From Luteibacter aegosomaticola (GTDB taxonomy: Bacteria; Pseudomonadota; Gammaproteobacteria; Xanthomonadales; Rhodanobacteraceae), in assembly GCF_023078475.1 (NCBI RefSeq), contig NZ_CP095741.1, positions 5,027,599-5,091,598 of the forward strand: DNA of 64,000 nt. The letters run 5' to 3'. The notes below the pieces were generated by a model. The model saw only the letters and a list, made by a program, of their open reading frames with translations, was not told where the DNA came from and ran no database searches. The translations under genes were made by a program, and so were the position numbers. Below are positions 7,526 through 16,648 of the stretch, in pieces; positions within the stretch are counted from its first letter, which is position 1, and each line of letters begins with the position of its first letter.

Positions 7526-8452
7526 ATGAACCACCCCGCGCCTTATCCCATCGGTACCCCCGGCCAGCCCTGGGGCCCGGCTGAGTTCACAGCGTGGCGT
7601 GCGACCCAGGCGAAACAGCGCAGCTACGCGGACGAAGTGGAGAAGGCGATCGATGGCCTGAGCGGCGCCTTCGATGTCGAAAACTATGGCTCGGTGAACT
7701 ATGCCGGCGAGACGTACACCTTCCATGCCCTACGCACTCGCGACTGGCGCGATGAGCTGCCGGTGATGGTCGTAACGGGCGGCGTGCACGGCTATGAAAC
7801 CAGCGGTGTGCACGGTGCGCTGCAGTTCCTGCGCGAACACGGCAACGACTACGCCGGCCGCGCCAACGTACTCGTCGTACCGTGCGTCAGCCCGTGGGCC
7901 TACGAGCGCATCCATCGCTGGAACTACGATGCGATCGACCCGAACCGCAATTTCCGTGAAGGCAGCCCGGCGGCGGAGTCGGCGGCGCTGGTGAGCCTGC
8001 TGGCACCGATCGCCGACAAAGTGCTCATGCACATCGACCTGCACGAGACCACCGATACGGACGAATCCGAATTCCGCCCGGCGCTCTCCGCGCGCGATGG
8101 CAAGGAGTACGAGCCGGGCGAAGTGCCGGATGGTTTCTACCTCGTCGACGACGCCGACAAGCCGCAGCCCGAGTTCCAGAAAGCGGTGATCGAAGCGGTG
8201 GCCAAGGTCACCCACATCGCGCCGGCGGATGCCAACGGCGAAATCATCGGCTCACCCGAAGTCGCGCACGGCGTCATCGAATATGCGTTGAAGCCGCTCG
8301 GCCTGTGCGCCGGCATCACCCCGGCGCGCTACTGCACCACCACCGAGGTGTATCCGGACAGCCCGCGTGCCACGCCGAAGGAATGCAACGATGCGCAGGT
8401 AGCTGCCGTGCGTGCGGCGATCGATTACGCCCTCGCGCACCCGGCCGGCTAA
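7526..8452 (+). CDS. M14-family zinc carboxypeptidase-like hydrolase
   Basis: A 308-residue cytoplasmic protein (no signal peptide) of the M14 carboxypeptidase/succinylglutamate desuccinylase fold. The zinc motif HxxE is present in GGVHGYETSG, WNYDAIDPNRNFR carries the substrate-binding Asn-Arg pair, and the third zinc His is in MHIDLHETTDTDES. M14 members of this type remove C-terminal residues or N-acyl groups from small substrates. The actual substrate is unknown. It is 54 nt from the GNAT gene and converges on the MFS gene with 5 nt between stops. Confidence 0.87.
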   Translation: MNHPAPYPIGTPGQPWGPAEFTAWRATQAKQRSYADEVEKAIDGLSGAFDVENYGSVNYAGETYTFHALRTRDWRDELPVMVVTGGVHGYETSGVHGALQFLREHGNDYAGRANVLVVPCVSPWAYERIHRWNYDAIDPNRNFREGSPAAESAALVSLLAPIADKVLMHIDLHETTDTDESEFRPALSARDGKEYEPGEVPDGFYLVDDADKPQPEFQKAVIEAVAKVTHIAPADANGEIIGSPEVAHGVIEYALKPLGLCAGITPARYCTTTEVYPDSPRATPKECNDAQVAAVRAAIDYALAHPAG

Positions 8453-8457
8453 GACGC

Positions 8458-9645
8458 TTACGGGGTCACCGGCGCGTGCACGTGATGCGCACGCGCCGTG
8501 ATCCACACCAGCCCGGCAAGCGTTAGCGCCACGATCACGCCGCCGTACAGATGGATCGCCGCCGACAGACCGTAGTGCTGTGCCAGCGCGCCAACGGCGA
8601 TGGTCGGCACGCTGAAAGCCAGGTAGCTCTGGATATAGAACGCGGCCATGAGCCGGCTGCGCTCATGCGGTTCGGCGCGCGGCATCACGCTGCGAACGGC
8701 GCCAAGGAACGAGGCGCCGAAGCCCGCACCCGTAATGATCGACGCGCCAAGCAACCAGGCGCCCGAACCGATCACTTCGCCGACGAGCACGAGTAGCAGG
8801 CCGCCAGCAAGCATCACGGCACCCAGCTTCAAGGAGCGGATCGCCGGGTGGCGCAGCCCCTGTAGGACCGCCGCCGCGCCACTGAGCATCAGCGCCGCAA
8901 CTACAAGCCCACCGATCCAGGGCGACGTGGAGTGCGTCGTCTTCGCCACCAGCGACGGCATCAAGGACAGATAGAACCCGCCCAGCATCCACAGGGCGAC
9001 ATTAAGCGGTGTCACCGCGCGCAACGCGGGCCGGGCACGTTCGGGTACGGCAACGTGCGGAAGCAGGCTGGCAACGGCGCCGGGCTTCGGCGTGGCGGTC
9101 TCAGGCGTGCCACGCGTCAGGACCAGCGCAAGCACCAACACGCCGATGACGACGAGGTACACGCCCTGCAGCGGCGCGGGCGCGAGCACGGCCAGCGCCG
9201 TGCTGCCCAACGCACCAGCACCCATGCCGATCAGCGGCGCCATGCTGTTCACGGTGGCGCCGCGCTGCCGGTCGATATCGAGGATCGCGGAAGGAAGGGC
9301 CGACATGGCCACACCCGTGGCGACGCCTTGCACCACGCGCGCCGCCAGCAACCAGGCAGGGCCGGCCGCCGACAGGAAGACGAGCATCGCGACGACATCG
9401 AGCACGATGGCGCCCGTGATCACCGGTTTACGCCCCAGGTGATCGGAAAGACGCCCGGCGAACAGCAGCGCCGCCAACAGGGCGAACGCATACACCGCGA
9501 AAATCACCGTGAGCAGGGTGGGCGTGAAATGCCACTGCGCCTGGTACAGGCGATAGAGCGGCGTCGGCGCGGTGGAGGCGCCGATGAATGCCATGAGGGT
9601 AAAGGTATGCACGGCCATGGGCCGGCGAACGGCGAGGGCGTTCAT
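8458..9645 (-). CDS. MFS efflux transporter
   Basis: A 395-residue major facilitator with 12 predicted membrane helices. The loop between helices 2 and 3 has the MFS signature GRLSDHLGRKPVI, and RVVQGVATGVAMSALPSAIL is a motif typical of drug-proton antiporters. ATG 9645 was preferred over TTG 9663. It is divergent from a TetR regulator and shares a palindromic operator with it, so it is probably a repressed efflux pump. Substrate not known. Confidence 0.87.
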   Translation of the reverse strand: MNALAVRRPMAVHTFTLMAFIGASTAPTPLYRLYQAQWHFTPTLLTVIFAVYAFALLAALLFAGRLSDHLGRKPVITGAIVLDVVAMLVFLSAAGPAWLLAARVVQGVATGVAMSALPSAILDIDRQRGATVNSMAPLIGMGAGALGSTALAVLAPAPLQGVYLVVIGVLVLALVLTRGTPETATPKPGAVASLLPHVAVPERARPALRAVTPLNVALWMLGGFYLSLMPSLVAKTTHSTSPWIGGLVVAALMLSGAAAVLQGLRHPAIRSLKLGAVMLAGGLLLVLVGEVIGSGAWLLGASIITGAGFGASFLGAVRSVMPRAEPHERSRLMAAFYIQSYLAFSVPTIAVGALAQHYGLSAAIHLYGGVIVALTLAGLVWITARAHHVHAPVTP

Positions 9646-9693
9646 GGGTTTGCCTAAAAGCAAAGAATGAGCGTTAGTCTACGCCGCACGCGC

Positions 9694-9712
9694 GCTAAAG
9701 CAACTATTTAGC
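9694..9712. promoter_or_regulatory. Candidate TetR operator between the MFS and TetR genes
   Basis: GCTAAA-N7-TTTAGC is a perfect 6-bp inverted repeat in the 90-nt divergent intergenic region, 24 nt before the tetR start. Position and symmetry suit a site for the adjacent repressor controlling both genes. Confidence 0.55.
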
Positions 9713-9735
9713 CTTTAGGAGTATGATAGGCAGCC

Positions 9736-10317
9736 ATGAACGACATTGCACCCTCACCCAGCCGCGCCGCCGGCCCCCGTCCGGGCGGTCGTAGCGCTCG
9801 CGTCCAGGCCGCCATCCACCAGGCGGTACGTGATCTGCTGGCAGAGGGTCCGCGCGAGGCAGTGACCGTGCCGGCCATCGCCGCCCGCGCCAGTGTCACG
9901 CCCTCCACGATCTATCGCCGTTGGGGCGATCTCTCCCGGCTGCTGGCCGATGTGGCGGTGGAGCAGCTCCACCCCGAGGGCGAGCCAGCCGATACCGGCA
10001 GCTACCGCAGCGACCTGGCCACGTGGCTCGAGCAATACCGGGACGAGATGTCGTCGGGCCCGGGCCGAACGATGCTGCGCGACGTGCTGAGCGCCACGAA
10101 TGGGGAAAACAGCGGGCGATGCCTGCTTTACTGCACCACCCAGCTGGACCTGCTCCGCGAAAGGGCGCTGGCTCGCGGGGACACCCCGCTGGCCACTCAA
10201 GCCATCATCGACGGCATCGTCGCGCCGATGATGTACCGGCTGCTTTTCGCGGCCGATGCGCCTTCGGCGGCCGACGTTTCACATTGGTTGGACGAGCAGG
10301 TAAGTCGCGCTGGCTGA
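9736..10317 (+). CDS. TetR/AcrR-family transcriptional regulator
   Basis: A 193-residue TetR-type repressor. The helix-turn-helix is at about residues 35-60 (VTVPAIAARASVTPSTIYRRWG), a very typical AcrR-like sequence. The ligand-binding C-terminal part is helical, with a TetR_C-like end (ATQAIIDGIVAPMMYRLLFA). It is transcribed away from the MFS exporter, which it most likely represses until an effector binds. The N-terminal 20 residues are Pro/Arg rich and probably disordered. Confidence 0.9.
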   Translation: MNDIAPSPSRAAGPRPGGRSARVQAAIHQAVRDLLAEGPREAVTVPAIAARASVTPSTIYRRWGDLSRLLADVAVEQLHPEGEPADTGSYRSDLATWLEQYRDEMSSGPGRTMLRDVLSATNGENSGRCLLYCTTQLDLLRERALARGDTPLATQAIIDGIVAPMMYRLLFAADAPSAADVSHWLDEQVSRAG

Positions 10318-10525
10318 TCCAGCGGCGACGTCCCGATCTCCCATTCACCCCCGCAAGAACTCACTCCGGAGAGCCTCGCTTCGGCGTTTAGCTGCGTAGG
10401 CAGCCATTCAAAAAGGTGAACGTTTCGCAAAGATTCGTGCTGCACCGCAAAAGTTCAGTGTAGACCACCCAACACGCCGTTTTTAAATAAGTTTTTACTA
10501 AGCCACCTCAAGTGGTATTGCACGT

Positions 10526-10537
10526 AATAACGTTTAC
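10526..10537. promoter_or_regulatory. Half-conserved LacI-type operator
   Basis: AATAACGTTTAC keeps the right half GTTTAC of the palindrome GTAAACGTTTAC exactly, and three of six bases of the left half. It lies about 110 nt before the lacI start and 60 nt from a better copy. A weak site on its own; counted because of the neighbouring copies. Confidence 0.4.
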
Positions 10538-10585
10538 TCGTGCAGTGCAACAACCCCTTGATTTAACAGGCTTTACACGGCTGGT

Positions 10586-10597
10586 GAAAACGTTTAC
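10586..10597. promoter_or_regulatory. LacI-type operator in front of lacI
   Basis: GAAAACGTTTAC matches the palindrome GTAAACGTTTAC at 11 of 12 positions and lies 51 nt before the lacI start codon. A perfect copy stands in front of the glucanase operon at 15059. This suggests autoregulation by the encoded repressor. Confidence 0.7.
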
Positions 10598-10647
10598 GTT
10601 CCGCGCCGTCGAACCCCGGTGGGGCCGGGGAGCAGGGCGATGACTAC

Positions 10648-11670
10648 GTGAGTGTGACGATCAAAGACGTCGCGAGGATGGCCAACGTATCCGTGGCCTC
10701 TGTTTCCCGCGCACTGAATGGCCATGGCGGTGTGACCGCCGAAACGCAGAAGCGCATCCGCGAGGTAGCGGCACGCCTGCGCTACGTCCCGCATAGCGCG
10801 GCACGCAGCCTGATCACCCGCCGCACCCAGACGATCGGCGCCTTGTTGCCCGATCTGCACGGCGCGTTCTTCTCCGAACTCATCCGCGGTATCGACCTGG
10901 CGGCGCGTGCGCGCGGCCTGTACCTGCTGGTGTCGAGCTCGCACGGCGATGCCACCGAGGCGGCTATCGCGCTGCGCGCCATGCAGGGCCGCGTCGACGG
11001 CTTGCTGGTGATGTCGCCGCATGCCGACGCCGCGTTCCTCGACGAGAATCTCCCGATCGTGCTGCCCACGGTGCTGATCAACAGCCACGTGCGCTCCGAG
11101 CGCCACGCCGCCCTCGATGTCGATGACTTCGGTGGTGCGAAGGCGATGGTGGAACACCTGCTCGCCAGCGGCCGCAAGCGCATTGCGTTCATTGCCGGCC
11201 CGGAAGTGAACCACGACGTGCAGGAGCGTGCCCGTGGCTATCGCGAAGGGCTCGCTGCCGCAGGCCTCGGCGATACCGCCACCGTGCTGCAAGGCGATTT
11301 CAGCGAAGAATCCGGTTACCGCATGGCGCAGGAAGTGCTGGCGATGTCGCCGCGTCCCGATGCCATTTTCGCCGCGAACGACATGATGGCCATTGGCGCG
11401 CTCTCCGCGCTGGCCGAGGCAGGCGTGCATGCGCCTGACGAAATCGCCGTCACCGGCTTCGACGATATCCCGATGGCGCGTTATGTCTCGCCGCCGCTCA
11501 CCACGGTGCGCGTGCGCATCGCGGAGCTTGGCGAATCGGCGCTTGAGCGCCTGGCCCTGATGATCGAATCGCCCGATGACGCCGCACCTGAGCCGCGCGT
11601 CATTGGCACCGAACTCGTCGTACGCGCCTCTTGCGGCGCCAGCGACAAGGGACGTCGACGGACGAACTGA
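10648..11670 (+). CDS. LacI-family transcriptional regulator of the glucan locus
   Basis: A 340-residue LacI/GalR regulator. The N-terminal helix-turn-helix is VTIKDVARMANVSVASVSRALN with the hinge helix RYVPHSAARSL near residues 48-58. The periplasmic-binding-protein-like effector domain fills the rest (AIFAANDMMAIGALSALAEAG, TGFDDIPMARYVSPPLTTV). GTG 10648 is the start (GTGAGTGTGACG). It precedes the TonB receptor and glucanase operon, and matching operators lie upstream of both itself and that operon. The effector is probably a sugar or short glucan, not identifiable from sequence. Confidence 0.93.
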   Translation: MSVTIKDVARMANVSVASVSRALNGHGGVTAETQKRIREVAARLRYVPHSAARSLITRRTQTIGALLPDLHGAFFSELIRGIDLAARARGLYLLVSSSHGDATEAAIALRAMQGRVDGLLVMSPHADAAFLDENLPIVLPTVLINSHVRSERHAALDVDDFGGAKAMVEHLLASGRKRIAFIAGPEVNHDVQERARGYREGLAAAGLGDTATVLQGDFSEESGYRMAQEVLAMSPRPDAIFAANDMMAIGALSALAEAGVHAPDEIAVTGFDDIPMARYVSPPLTTVRVRIAELGESALERLALMIESPDDAAPEPRVIGTELVVRASCGASDKGRRRTN

Positions 11671-11906
11671 TCCGTCGAATGCATTACGCGGCTTGCCGGG
11701 CCGTGGCTGGAATCCAGGACGGCGTCATTGATGGACAGCGAGAACCATTCGGTCCGAACGCGGAACGGGCGGGGGTACGGGGTAGATCGCCTTTGAACAG
11801 GTGGCAACGACCACTGCGACGCGACCGAAAGGTCGACCGTCGTACCCATGCCCAGCCGGACCGGGGACACACACACAGAGAATCAGGATTGGGAGAGAGG
11901 GGTACC

Positions 11907-14900
11907 ATGAAAGCTCCGAAGCAGATGAAGAAGAAGCTGCTGTGCGGCATCATCGCCGCCACCATCGTCGCGGTCGTTGCACCGACCACCACGATGGCGC
12001 AGTCCGCCAATGCCACCCTGCGCGGCAAGGCCACGCCGGGCGCACAGGTCACGGCGTTCAACCCGCAGACGGGTCTTACCCGCAAGACCACCGCGGGTGC
12101 CGATGGCAGCTACACGCTCAACGGCCTGCCGCCGGCGACCTACCAGGTCGACGCTGGCCCGGGTACGCAGCAGAACGTCACGCTGACGGTCGCTTCTACC
12201 GCCCAGCTCAACCTCGCTGCCTCGACCGCCGCACCGGCTGCGACCAGCGCCAACGCGACGTCGCTCGAAGGCGTGAGCGTGGCTGCGACCACCCTGAAGG
12301 AAGTGCGTACGCCGGAAGTGGGTAACACCATTTCGCTGCACGAGATTGCCACGATCCCGCAGGCATCGCGCAACTTCCTCGAGTTCGCCGACACCGTGCC
12401 GGGCATGGTTTTCAACGTCGATGCGAAGGGCAACACCTCGCTGCGCGGCGGCGCCATGAACACCAGCTCCGCGAACGTCTACATCGACGGCGTGAGCCAG
12501 AAGAGCTACGTAAAGGAAGGCGGCGTCTCCGGCCAGAACAACAGCCAGGGCAACCCGTTCCCTCAGCTCGCCATTGGTGAATACAAGGTCATCACCAACA
12601 ACTACAAGGCAGAGTACGACCAGGTGTCGTCCGCTGCGATCACTGCCGAGACCAAGTCGGGCACGAACGAGTTCCACGGTGAAGTGTTCGGCACGTACAC
12701 CAACGATGCCTTCCGTAACCGCACCCCGATCGAGAAGACCTCGGGTAAGACGGACTCGGAATCGAAGGAATACGGCTTCGCCATCGGCGGCCCGATCATC
12801 AAGGACAAGATGCACTTCTTCCTGACCTTCGAGCAGAAGAAGTTTGATACGCCGATCTCCGTGGTCCCGAACAGCGTGAACTACGCTGGCGATGTGACCC
12901 CGCTGCTGCCGGCAAGCGTGCAGTCGGAGCTGGGCTCCTCGAACCTCAACTTCGACGAGAAGCTGTACTTCGGCAAGATCGACTGGGAACTGACCGATCG
13001 CGACCGCATCGAAATCAGCACCCAGGTCCGTCGTGAAACGCAGATCTCGGGCACCGGTACCGGCACCACGGCGTCGGCCTCCGTGAACAACGAGAACCAC
13101 GACACTCGCGCGAACTTCAAGTGGGCGCACAGTGCCGACAGCTGGTACAACGAGCTGATCTTCTCGTACGAGAACGCGTACATCGCTGCCAACCCGGCAT
13201 TCGCGGGCAACGGTTACCAGTACACCTGGCAGCCGGATCCCAACAACCCGGCCATCATCGCTACCGGTTCGGCTGACCCGCGCTCCACGCAGAACAAGAG
13301 CCAGGAAGGTCCGAGCGTGTCGGATACCTTCACCTTCAACGACCTCGAGTGGCAGGGCGACCATGTCGTCAAGTTCGGCTACAAGTTCAAGGCCGTTGAG
13401 CTGAAGGCTTCCGACGCAGCGGCGCAGAGCCCGCAGTTCTACTACGACGTGAACCCGACCGGCACGACAGCCGAGCCGTGGCAGGTCTTCTACGCCTCGA
13501 ATCTCCCGGGCCAGGACGGCGTGGCCAAGACCCACGCTCGCCAGTACGGCGTGTTCGCCCAGGACGACTGGTCGGTGAACGATCACCTGACCCTGAACCT
13601 CGGCGTCCGCTGGGATTACGAAGCGAACCCGTCGTACACCAACTTCGTGACCTCGCAGCGCGTGCTCGATGCGCTGAACTCGCAGAACCCGTACGCCGGC
13701 GCCTTGCCGGGCCAGACCTACGCCGATTCGCTGGCGGCTGGCGGCGTGAACCTCAACGATTACGTCAGCAACGGCCACAACCGTAAGAACTTCAAGGGCG
13801 AATGGCAGCCGCGTCTCGGCTTCTCCTACGACCTGTTCGCTGACGAAGAGCACGTGATCCACGGCGGTGCCGGTCGCGCCTACGACCGCAACCTGTTCGA
13901 CTACCTGCAGACGGAAGTCACCAAGCAGTCGCTGCCGCAGACCACCCTGCGCTTCAACATCCCGAGCCATCCGTGCGACACCACCTCGTCGACCTGCGTG
14001 CCCTGGAACCCCGAGTTCCTTAACGGCCAGAACGTGCTGCAAAACTACCTGGTCGGCGGCAACTCCGGTCAGGAAGTGGATCTGCTCAACAACAAGCTGA
14101 AGGCGCCGTACAGCGACCAGTTCAGCCTGGGTATGTCGAACACGATTGGCGACTGGCAGACCGATGCCACGGTGACCCGCGTGCTCAGCCGTGACGGCTT
14201 CGCCTTCACCCTCGGCAACCGCTACCCGGATGGCTCGTTCTGGAAGAACAAGAGCCAGCCGTGGGATTACCCGATCCCGAACGTGGGCGGTCTGATCCTG
14301 GGTGATAACGGCATCTCGACCCGCACCACCCAGGTGCTGCTGTCGGCGCAGAAGCCGTACACGAAGGAATCGGGCTGGAGCACCAGCTTCGCGTACACGT
14401 TCTCGCACGCCAAACAGAACCGCGACATCAACGAGCACTACTCGTTCGACGAAGCGACGATCGGTGACTACCCGTACATCACCTCGAACGCGGTCGCAAA
14501 GCATCGCCTCGTTGCCACCGGTGCGCTCGACCTGCCGTGGGGCATCAACGCGTCGATCAAGCTGACCCTGGCCACGCCGCTGCCGAAGAACGACGGTGCC
14601 TGCTACGGCCAGCTCGAAGCCAATGGCTCCGGCTGCGTGCCGATGGCGGCGACGCCGAGTGGCTCGAAGTTCCTGGTGGGCGGCGATATCTGGGGTTACC
14701 GCGATATCGATATGCAGTTCACCAAGGACTTCATCATCAGCGGCGACACCAAGATCTACGCCCGCTTCGACATCCTGAACCTGTTCAACTGGCATAACTA
14801 CGCCGACTACAACGTCAACTGGGGTAGCGGTGGTGTGCTGAACAGCGACCCCGTCACCTACAACAAGAAGGGCAACATCGTGTACCTGCCGCGCACGGCG

Positions 14901-14927
14901 CGTTTCACGGTTGGCCTGAAGTTCTAA
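11907..14927 (+). CDS. Oar-like TonB-dependent outer-membrane receptor
   Basis: A 1006-residue outer-membrane receptor. A signal peptide (KKKLLCGIIAATIVAVVAPTT) ends at AQSANA. A carboxypeptidase-regulatory-like beta domain follows (ATLRGKATPGAQ to about residue 95), then a plug domain with IPQASRNFLEFADTVPGM, and a large beta barrel ending in RTARFTVGLKF with the terminal Phe typical of outer-membrane proteins. This is the Oar/SusC-like type used for large substrates such as oligosaccharides. ATG 11907 has GAGAGAGG 6 nt upstream, and the open frame before it is not used. Three hairpins follow the stop. No clear copy of the operator stands before this gene, so its control may run from the lacI promoter. 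Confidence 0.9.
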   Translation: MKAPKQMKKKLLCGIIAATIVAVVAPTTTMAQSANATLRGKATPGAQVTAFNPQTGLTRKTTAGADGSYTLNGLPPATYQVDAGPGTQQNVTLTVASTAQLNLAASTAAPAATSANATSLEGVSVAATTLKEVRTPEVGNTISLHEIATIPQASRNFLEFADTVPGMVFNVDAKGNTSLRGGAMNTSSANVYIDGVSQKSYVKEGGVSGQNNSQGNPFPQLAIGEYKVITNNYKAEYDQVSSAAITAETKSGTNEFHGEVFGTYTNDAFRNRTPIEKTSGKTDSESKEYGFAIGGPIIKDKMHFFLTFEQKKFDTPISVVPNSVNYAGDVTPLLPASVQSELGSSNLNFDEKLYFGKIDWELTDRDRIEISTQVRRETQISGTGTGTTASASVNNENHDTRANFKWAHSADSWYNELIFSYENAYIAANPAFAGNGYQYTWQPDPNNPAIIATGSADPRSTQNKSQEGPSVSDTFTFNDLEWQGDHVVKFGYKFKAVELKASDAAAQSPQFYYDVNPTGTTAEPWQVFYASNLPGQDGVAKTHARQYGVFAQDDWSVNDHLTLNLGVRWDYEANPSYTNFVTSQRVLDALNSQNPYAGALPGQTYADSLAAGGVNLNDYVSNGHNRKNFKGEWQPRLGFSYDLFADEEHVIHGGAGRAYDRNLFDYLQTEVTKQSLPQTTLRFNIPSHPCDTTSSTCVPWNPEFLNGQNVLQNYLVGGNSGQEVDLLNNKLKAPYSDQFSLGMSNTIGDWQTDATVTRVLSRDGFAFTLGNRYPDGSFWKNKSQPWDYPIPNVGGLILGDNGISTRTTQVLLSAQKPYTKESGWSTSFAYTFSHAKQNRDINEHYSFDEATIGDYPYITSNAVAKHRLVATGALDLPWGINASIKLTLATPLPKNDGACYGQLEANGSGCVPMAATPSGSKFLVGGDIWGYRDIDMQFTKDFIISGDTKIYARFDILNLFNWHNYADYNVNWGSGGVLNSDPVTYNKKGNIVYLPRTARFTVGLKF

Positions 14928-14979
14928 CGCTGCAACCCGGCCCGGGCGGGAGGCTCCCCTTTCCGCCCGGGCCACCCTT

Positions 14980-15016
14980 GGCGTCCACGAGTCTCCCCGT
15001 GGACGCCTCTTTTGTT
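14980..15016 (+). terminator. Strong rho-independent terminator after the receptor gene
   Basis: A 10-bp perfect stem GGCGTCCACG/CGTGGACGCC with an 8-nt loop and the T-rich tail TCTTTTGTTT. A GC-rich 11-bp hairpin without a T-run (14939-14973) precedes it. Confidence 0.85.
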
Positions 15017-15023
15017 TCGATGG

Positions 15024-15047
15024 AAGTCCCTTCGGGGACTTTTATTT
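15024..15047 (+). terminator. Second terminator with UUCG tetraloop
   Basis: Stem AAGTCCC/GGGACTT closed by a TTCG loop, followed by TTATTT. It backs up the terminator just before it, so transcription from the receptor gene should rarely reach the glucanase operon. Confidence 0.75.
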
Positions 15048-15058
15048 GGTCCAGCGCC

Positions 15059-15070
15059 GTAAACGTTTAC
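15059..15070. promoter_or_regulatory. Perfect LacI-type operator of the glucanase operon
   Basis: GTAAACGTTTAC is a perfect 12-bp palindrome placed after the double terminator and 82 nt before the glucanase start. It matches the near-perfect site in front of lacI, so the LacI regulator upstream very probably controls this operon. Confidence 0.8.
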
Positions 15071-15151
15071 GCTAGGCGGGCCACCGGCACCCGCGAGCCG
15101 TCCCCATTCGGTTCGCGCTAGCCTCGATGACACCCAAGGACCCTCCCCGCG

Positions 15152-16648
15152 ATGAAGCCGACCACTCTCAAGCGTCTTTCCCTCGCCCTCGGCGCCCTGC
15201 TGGCCTGTGCCGCCCCCCTTGCCATGGCGAAGGAGAGCGCGAAACACCCAGGCAAAGCCAAACCCACGGCCACGGCCCAGCGGCTGGACAAGGACCTCCA
15301 TCCCGTTCCGCCGATGATCGCCGACCTGGAGAAGCGCACCTTCCAGTGGTTCTGGGATAGCGGCAACCCCGAGAACGGCCTCATCCCCGACCATTACCCG
15401 ACCAACTCCTTCGCCTCGATCGCCTCGGTGGGCTTCGGCCTCACTGCGTATGGCGTCGGCGTGGAGCGTGGCTACATCACGCGCGACCAGGCGATCGACC
15501 GCACGCTGGCCACGCTGAAATTCTTCAACGAGTCCGCGCAGAACGATTCGGAAGACGATGCCACCGGCTTCCACGGCTTCTACTATCACTTCCTCGACAT
15601 GCAGACCGGCAAGCGCTTCGCGCGCTGGGTGGAAGTGAGTTCGGTGGATACCACCCTGTTGCTGGGTGGCGTGCTGTTCTCGCAGAGCTACTTCGACCAC
15701 GACACGCCGAAGGAAAAGGAAATCCGCGACCTCGCCGACCAGATCTACCGCCGCGTGGACTGGACCTGGCTGCAGCACAACGCGCCGCTGATCAGCATGG
15801 GCTGGACCCCGGGCGGCAAGACCATCCCGCACGACTGGGAAGGCTACAACGAAGGCATGATGGTCTACATCATGGCGCTCGGCTCACCGACCCATCCGGT
15901 GGGCGAGGATGCCTGGGCCGCCTGGACGAAGACCTATGACAAGACCTGGGGCGCGTTCCACGGCCAAACCTTCCTGAACTTCGCGCCGATGTTCGGCCAC
16001 CAGTACAGCCACACGTGGATCGATTTCCGCGGCATCAACGATGCGTGGAACCGCGAGAAGGGCCTGGATTATTTCGAGAACAGCCGCCGCGCCACGTATT
16101 CGCAGCAGGCCTACGCCGTCGCCAACCCGGGCGGCTGGACCGGTTACGGCAAGAACATCTGGGGCCTCACCGCCTCGAACGGCCCTGGCGGCCTGATCAT
16201 CAAGCAGGGTGACAAGGAGCGTACCTTCCAGGGCTATACCGCGCGTGGCGCCGGCCTGGACTACATCTCCGATGACGGCACCATCGTGCCGACGGCCGCG
16301 GGTGGCTCGATCGCCTTCGCGCCGGAGATCGTGATTCCCGCGCTGGAAGAGATGAAGAAGAAGTACGGCCAGTACATCTACACGAAGTACGGCTTTGTCG
16401 ATGCCTTCAACCTCAGCTTCGACACGCGCACCGACCTGCGCACCGGCCAGATCGTGCCGGGCTTCGGCTGGGCCGATACCGTGCACCTGGGCATCGACCA
16501 GGGCCCGATCGTGCTCATGATCGAGAACTACCGCAGCGAGTTCGTCTGGAACGTGATGAAGAAGAACCCGTATATCCGCAAGGGCCTGCAGCGCGCCGGC
16601 TTCACCGGTGGCTGGCTGGATGCCGAGACGGCTACCAGCCTGTGGTGA
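15152..16648 (+). CDS. Secreted GH144-type (glucoamylase-like) glucanase
   Basis: A 498-residue exported enzyme of the 'glucoamylase family protein' group (PF10091-like), which in CAZy terms includes GH144 endo/exo-beta-1,2-glucanases. A signal peptide (LSLALGALLACAAPLAMA) ends near residue 26. The helical barrel domain shows LEKRTFQWFWDSGNPENGLIPD, IASVGFGLTAYGVGVERG, and the acidic loops HDWEGYNEGMM and NDAWNREKGLDYFENSRRAT. The end of the domain reads GFVDAFN and GIDQGPIVLMIENYRS. The substrate is therefore probably a beta-1,2-glucan, but this is family-level inference. It overlaps the next gene by 1 nt. Confidence 0.85.
   Translation: MKPTTLKRLSLALGALLACAAPLAMAKESAKHPGKAKPTATAQRLDKDLHPVPPMIADLEKRTFQWFWDSGNPENGLIPDHYPTNSFASIASVGFGLTAYGVGVERGYITRDQAIDRTLATLKFFNESAQNDSEDDATGFHGFYYHFLDMQTGKRFARWVEVSSVDTTLLLGGVLFSQSYFDHDTPKEKEIRDLADQIYRRVDWTWLQHNAPLISMGWTPGGKTIPHDWEGYNEGMMVYIMALGSPTHPVGEDAWAAWTKTYDKTWGAFHGQTFLNFAPMFGHQYSHTWIDFRGINDAWNREKGLDYFENSRRATYSQQAYAVANPGGWTGYGKNIWGLTASNGPGGLIIKQGDKERTFQGYTARGAGLDYISDDGTIVPTAAGGSIAFAPEIVIPALEEMKKKYGQYIYTKYGFVDAFNLSFDTRTDLRTGQIVPGFGWADTVHLGIDQGPIVLMIENYRSEFVWNVMKKNPYIRKGLQRAGFTGGWLDAETATSLW

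Larger units (their letters stand above)
10318..10647. other. Regulatory region upstream of lacI, no gene seen
   Basis: This 330-nt gap has no convincing reading frame. It is more AT-rich than the rest of the window around 10470-10570 (for example TTTTTAAATAAGTTTTTACTA), as expected for a promoter region. It holds the two operators listed separately and a weaker match (GTGAACGTTTCG, 9 of 12) at 10416-10427. Confidence 0.55.

Noticed and set aside
11883..14975. A 1030-codon open frame on the minus strand opposite the TonB receptor gene
   Set aside because: It is a high-GC antisense shadow of the receptor reading frame. The predicted protein is low-complexity Arg/Val/Gly, with no recognisable domains, and no ribosome site fits.
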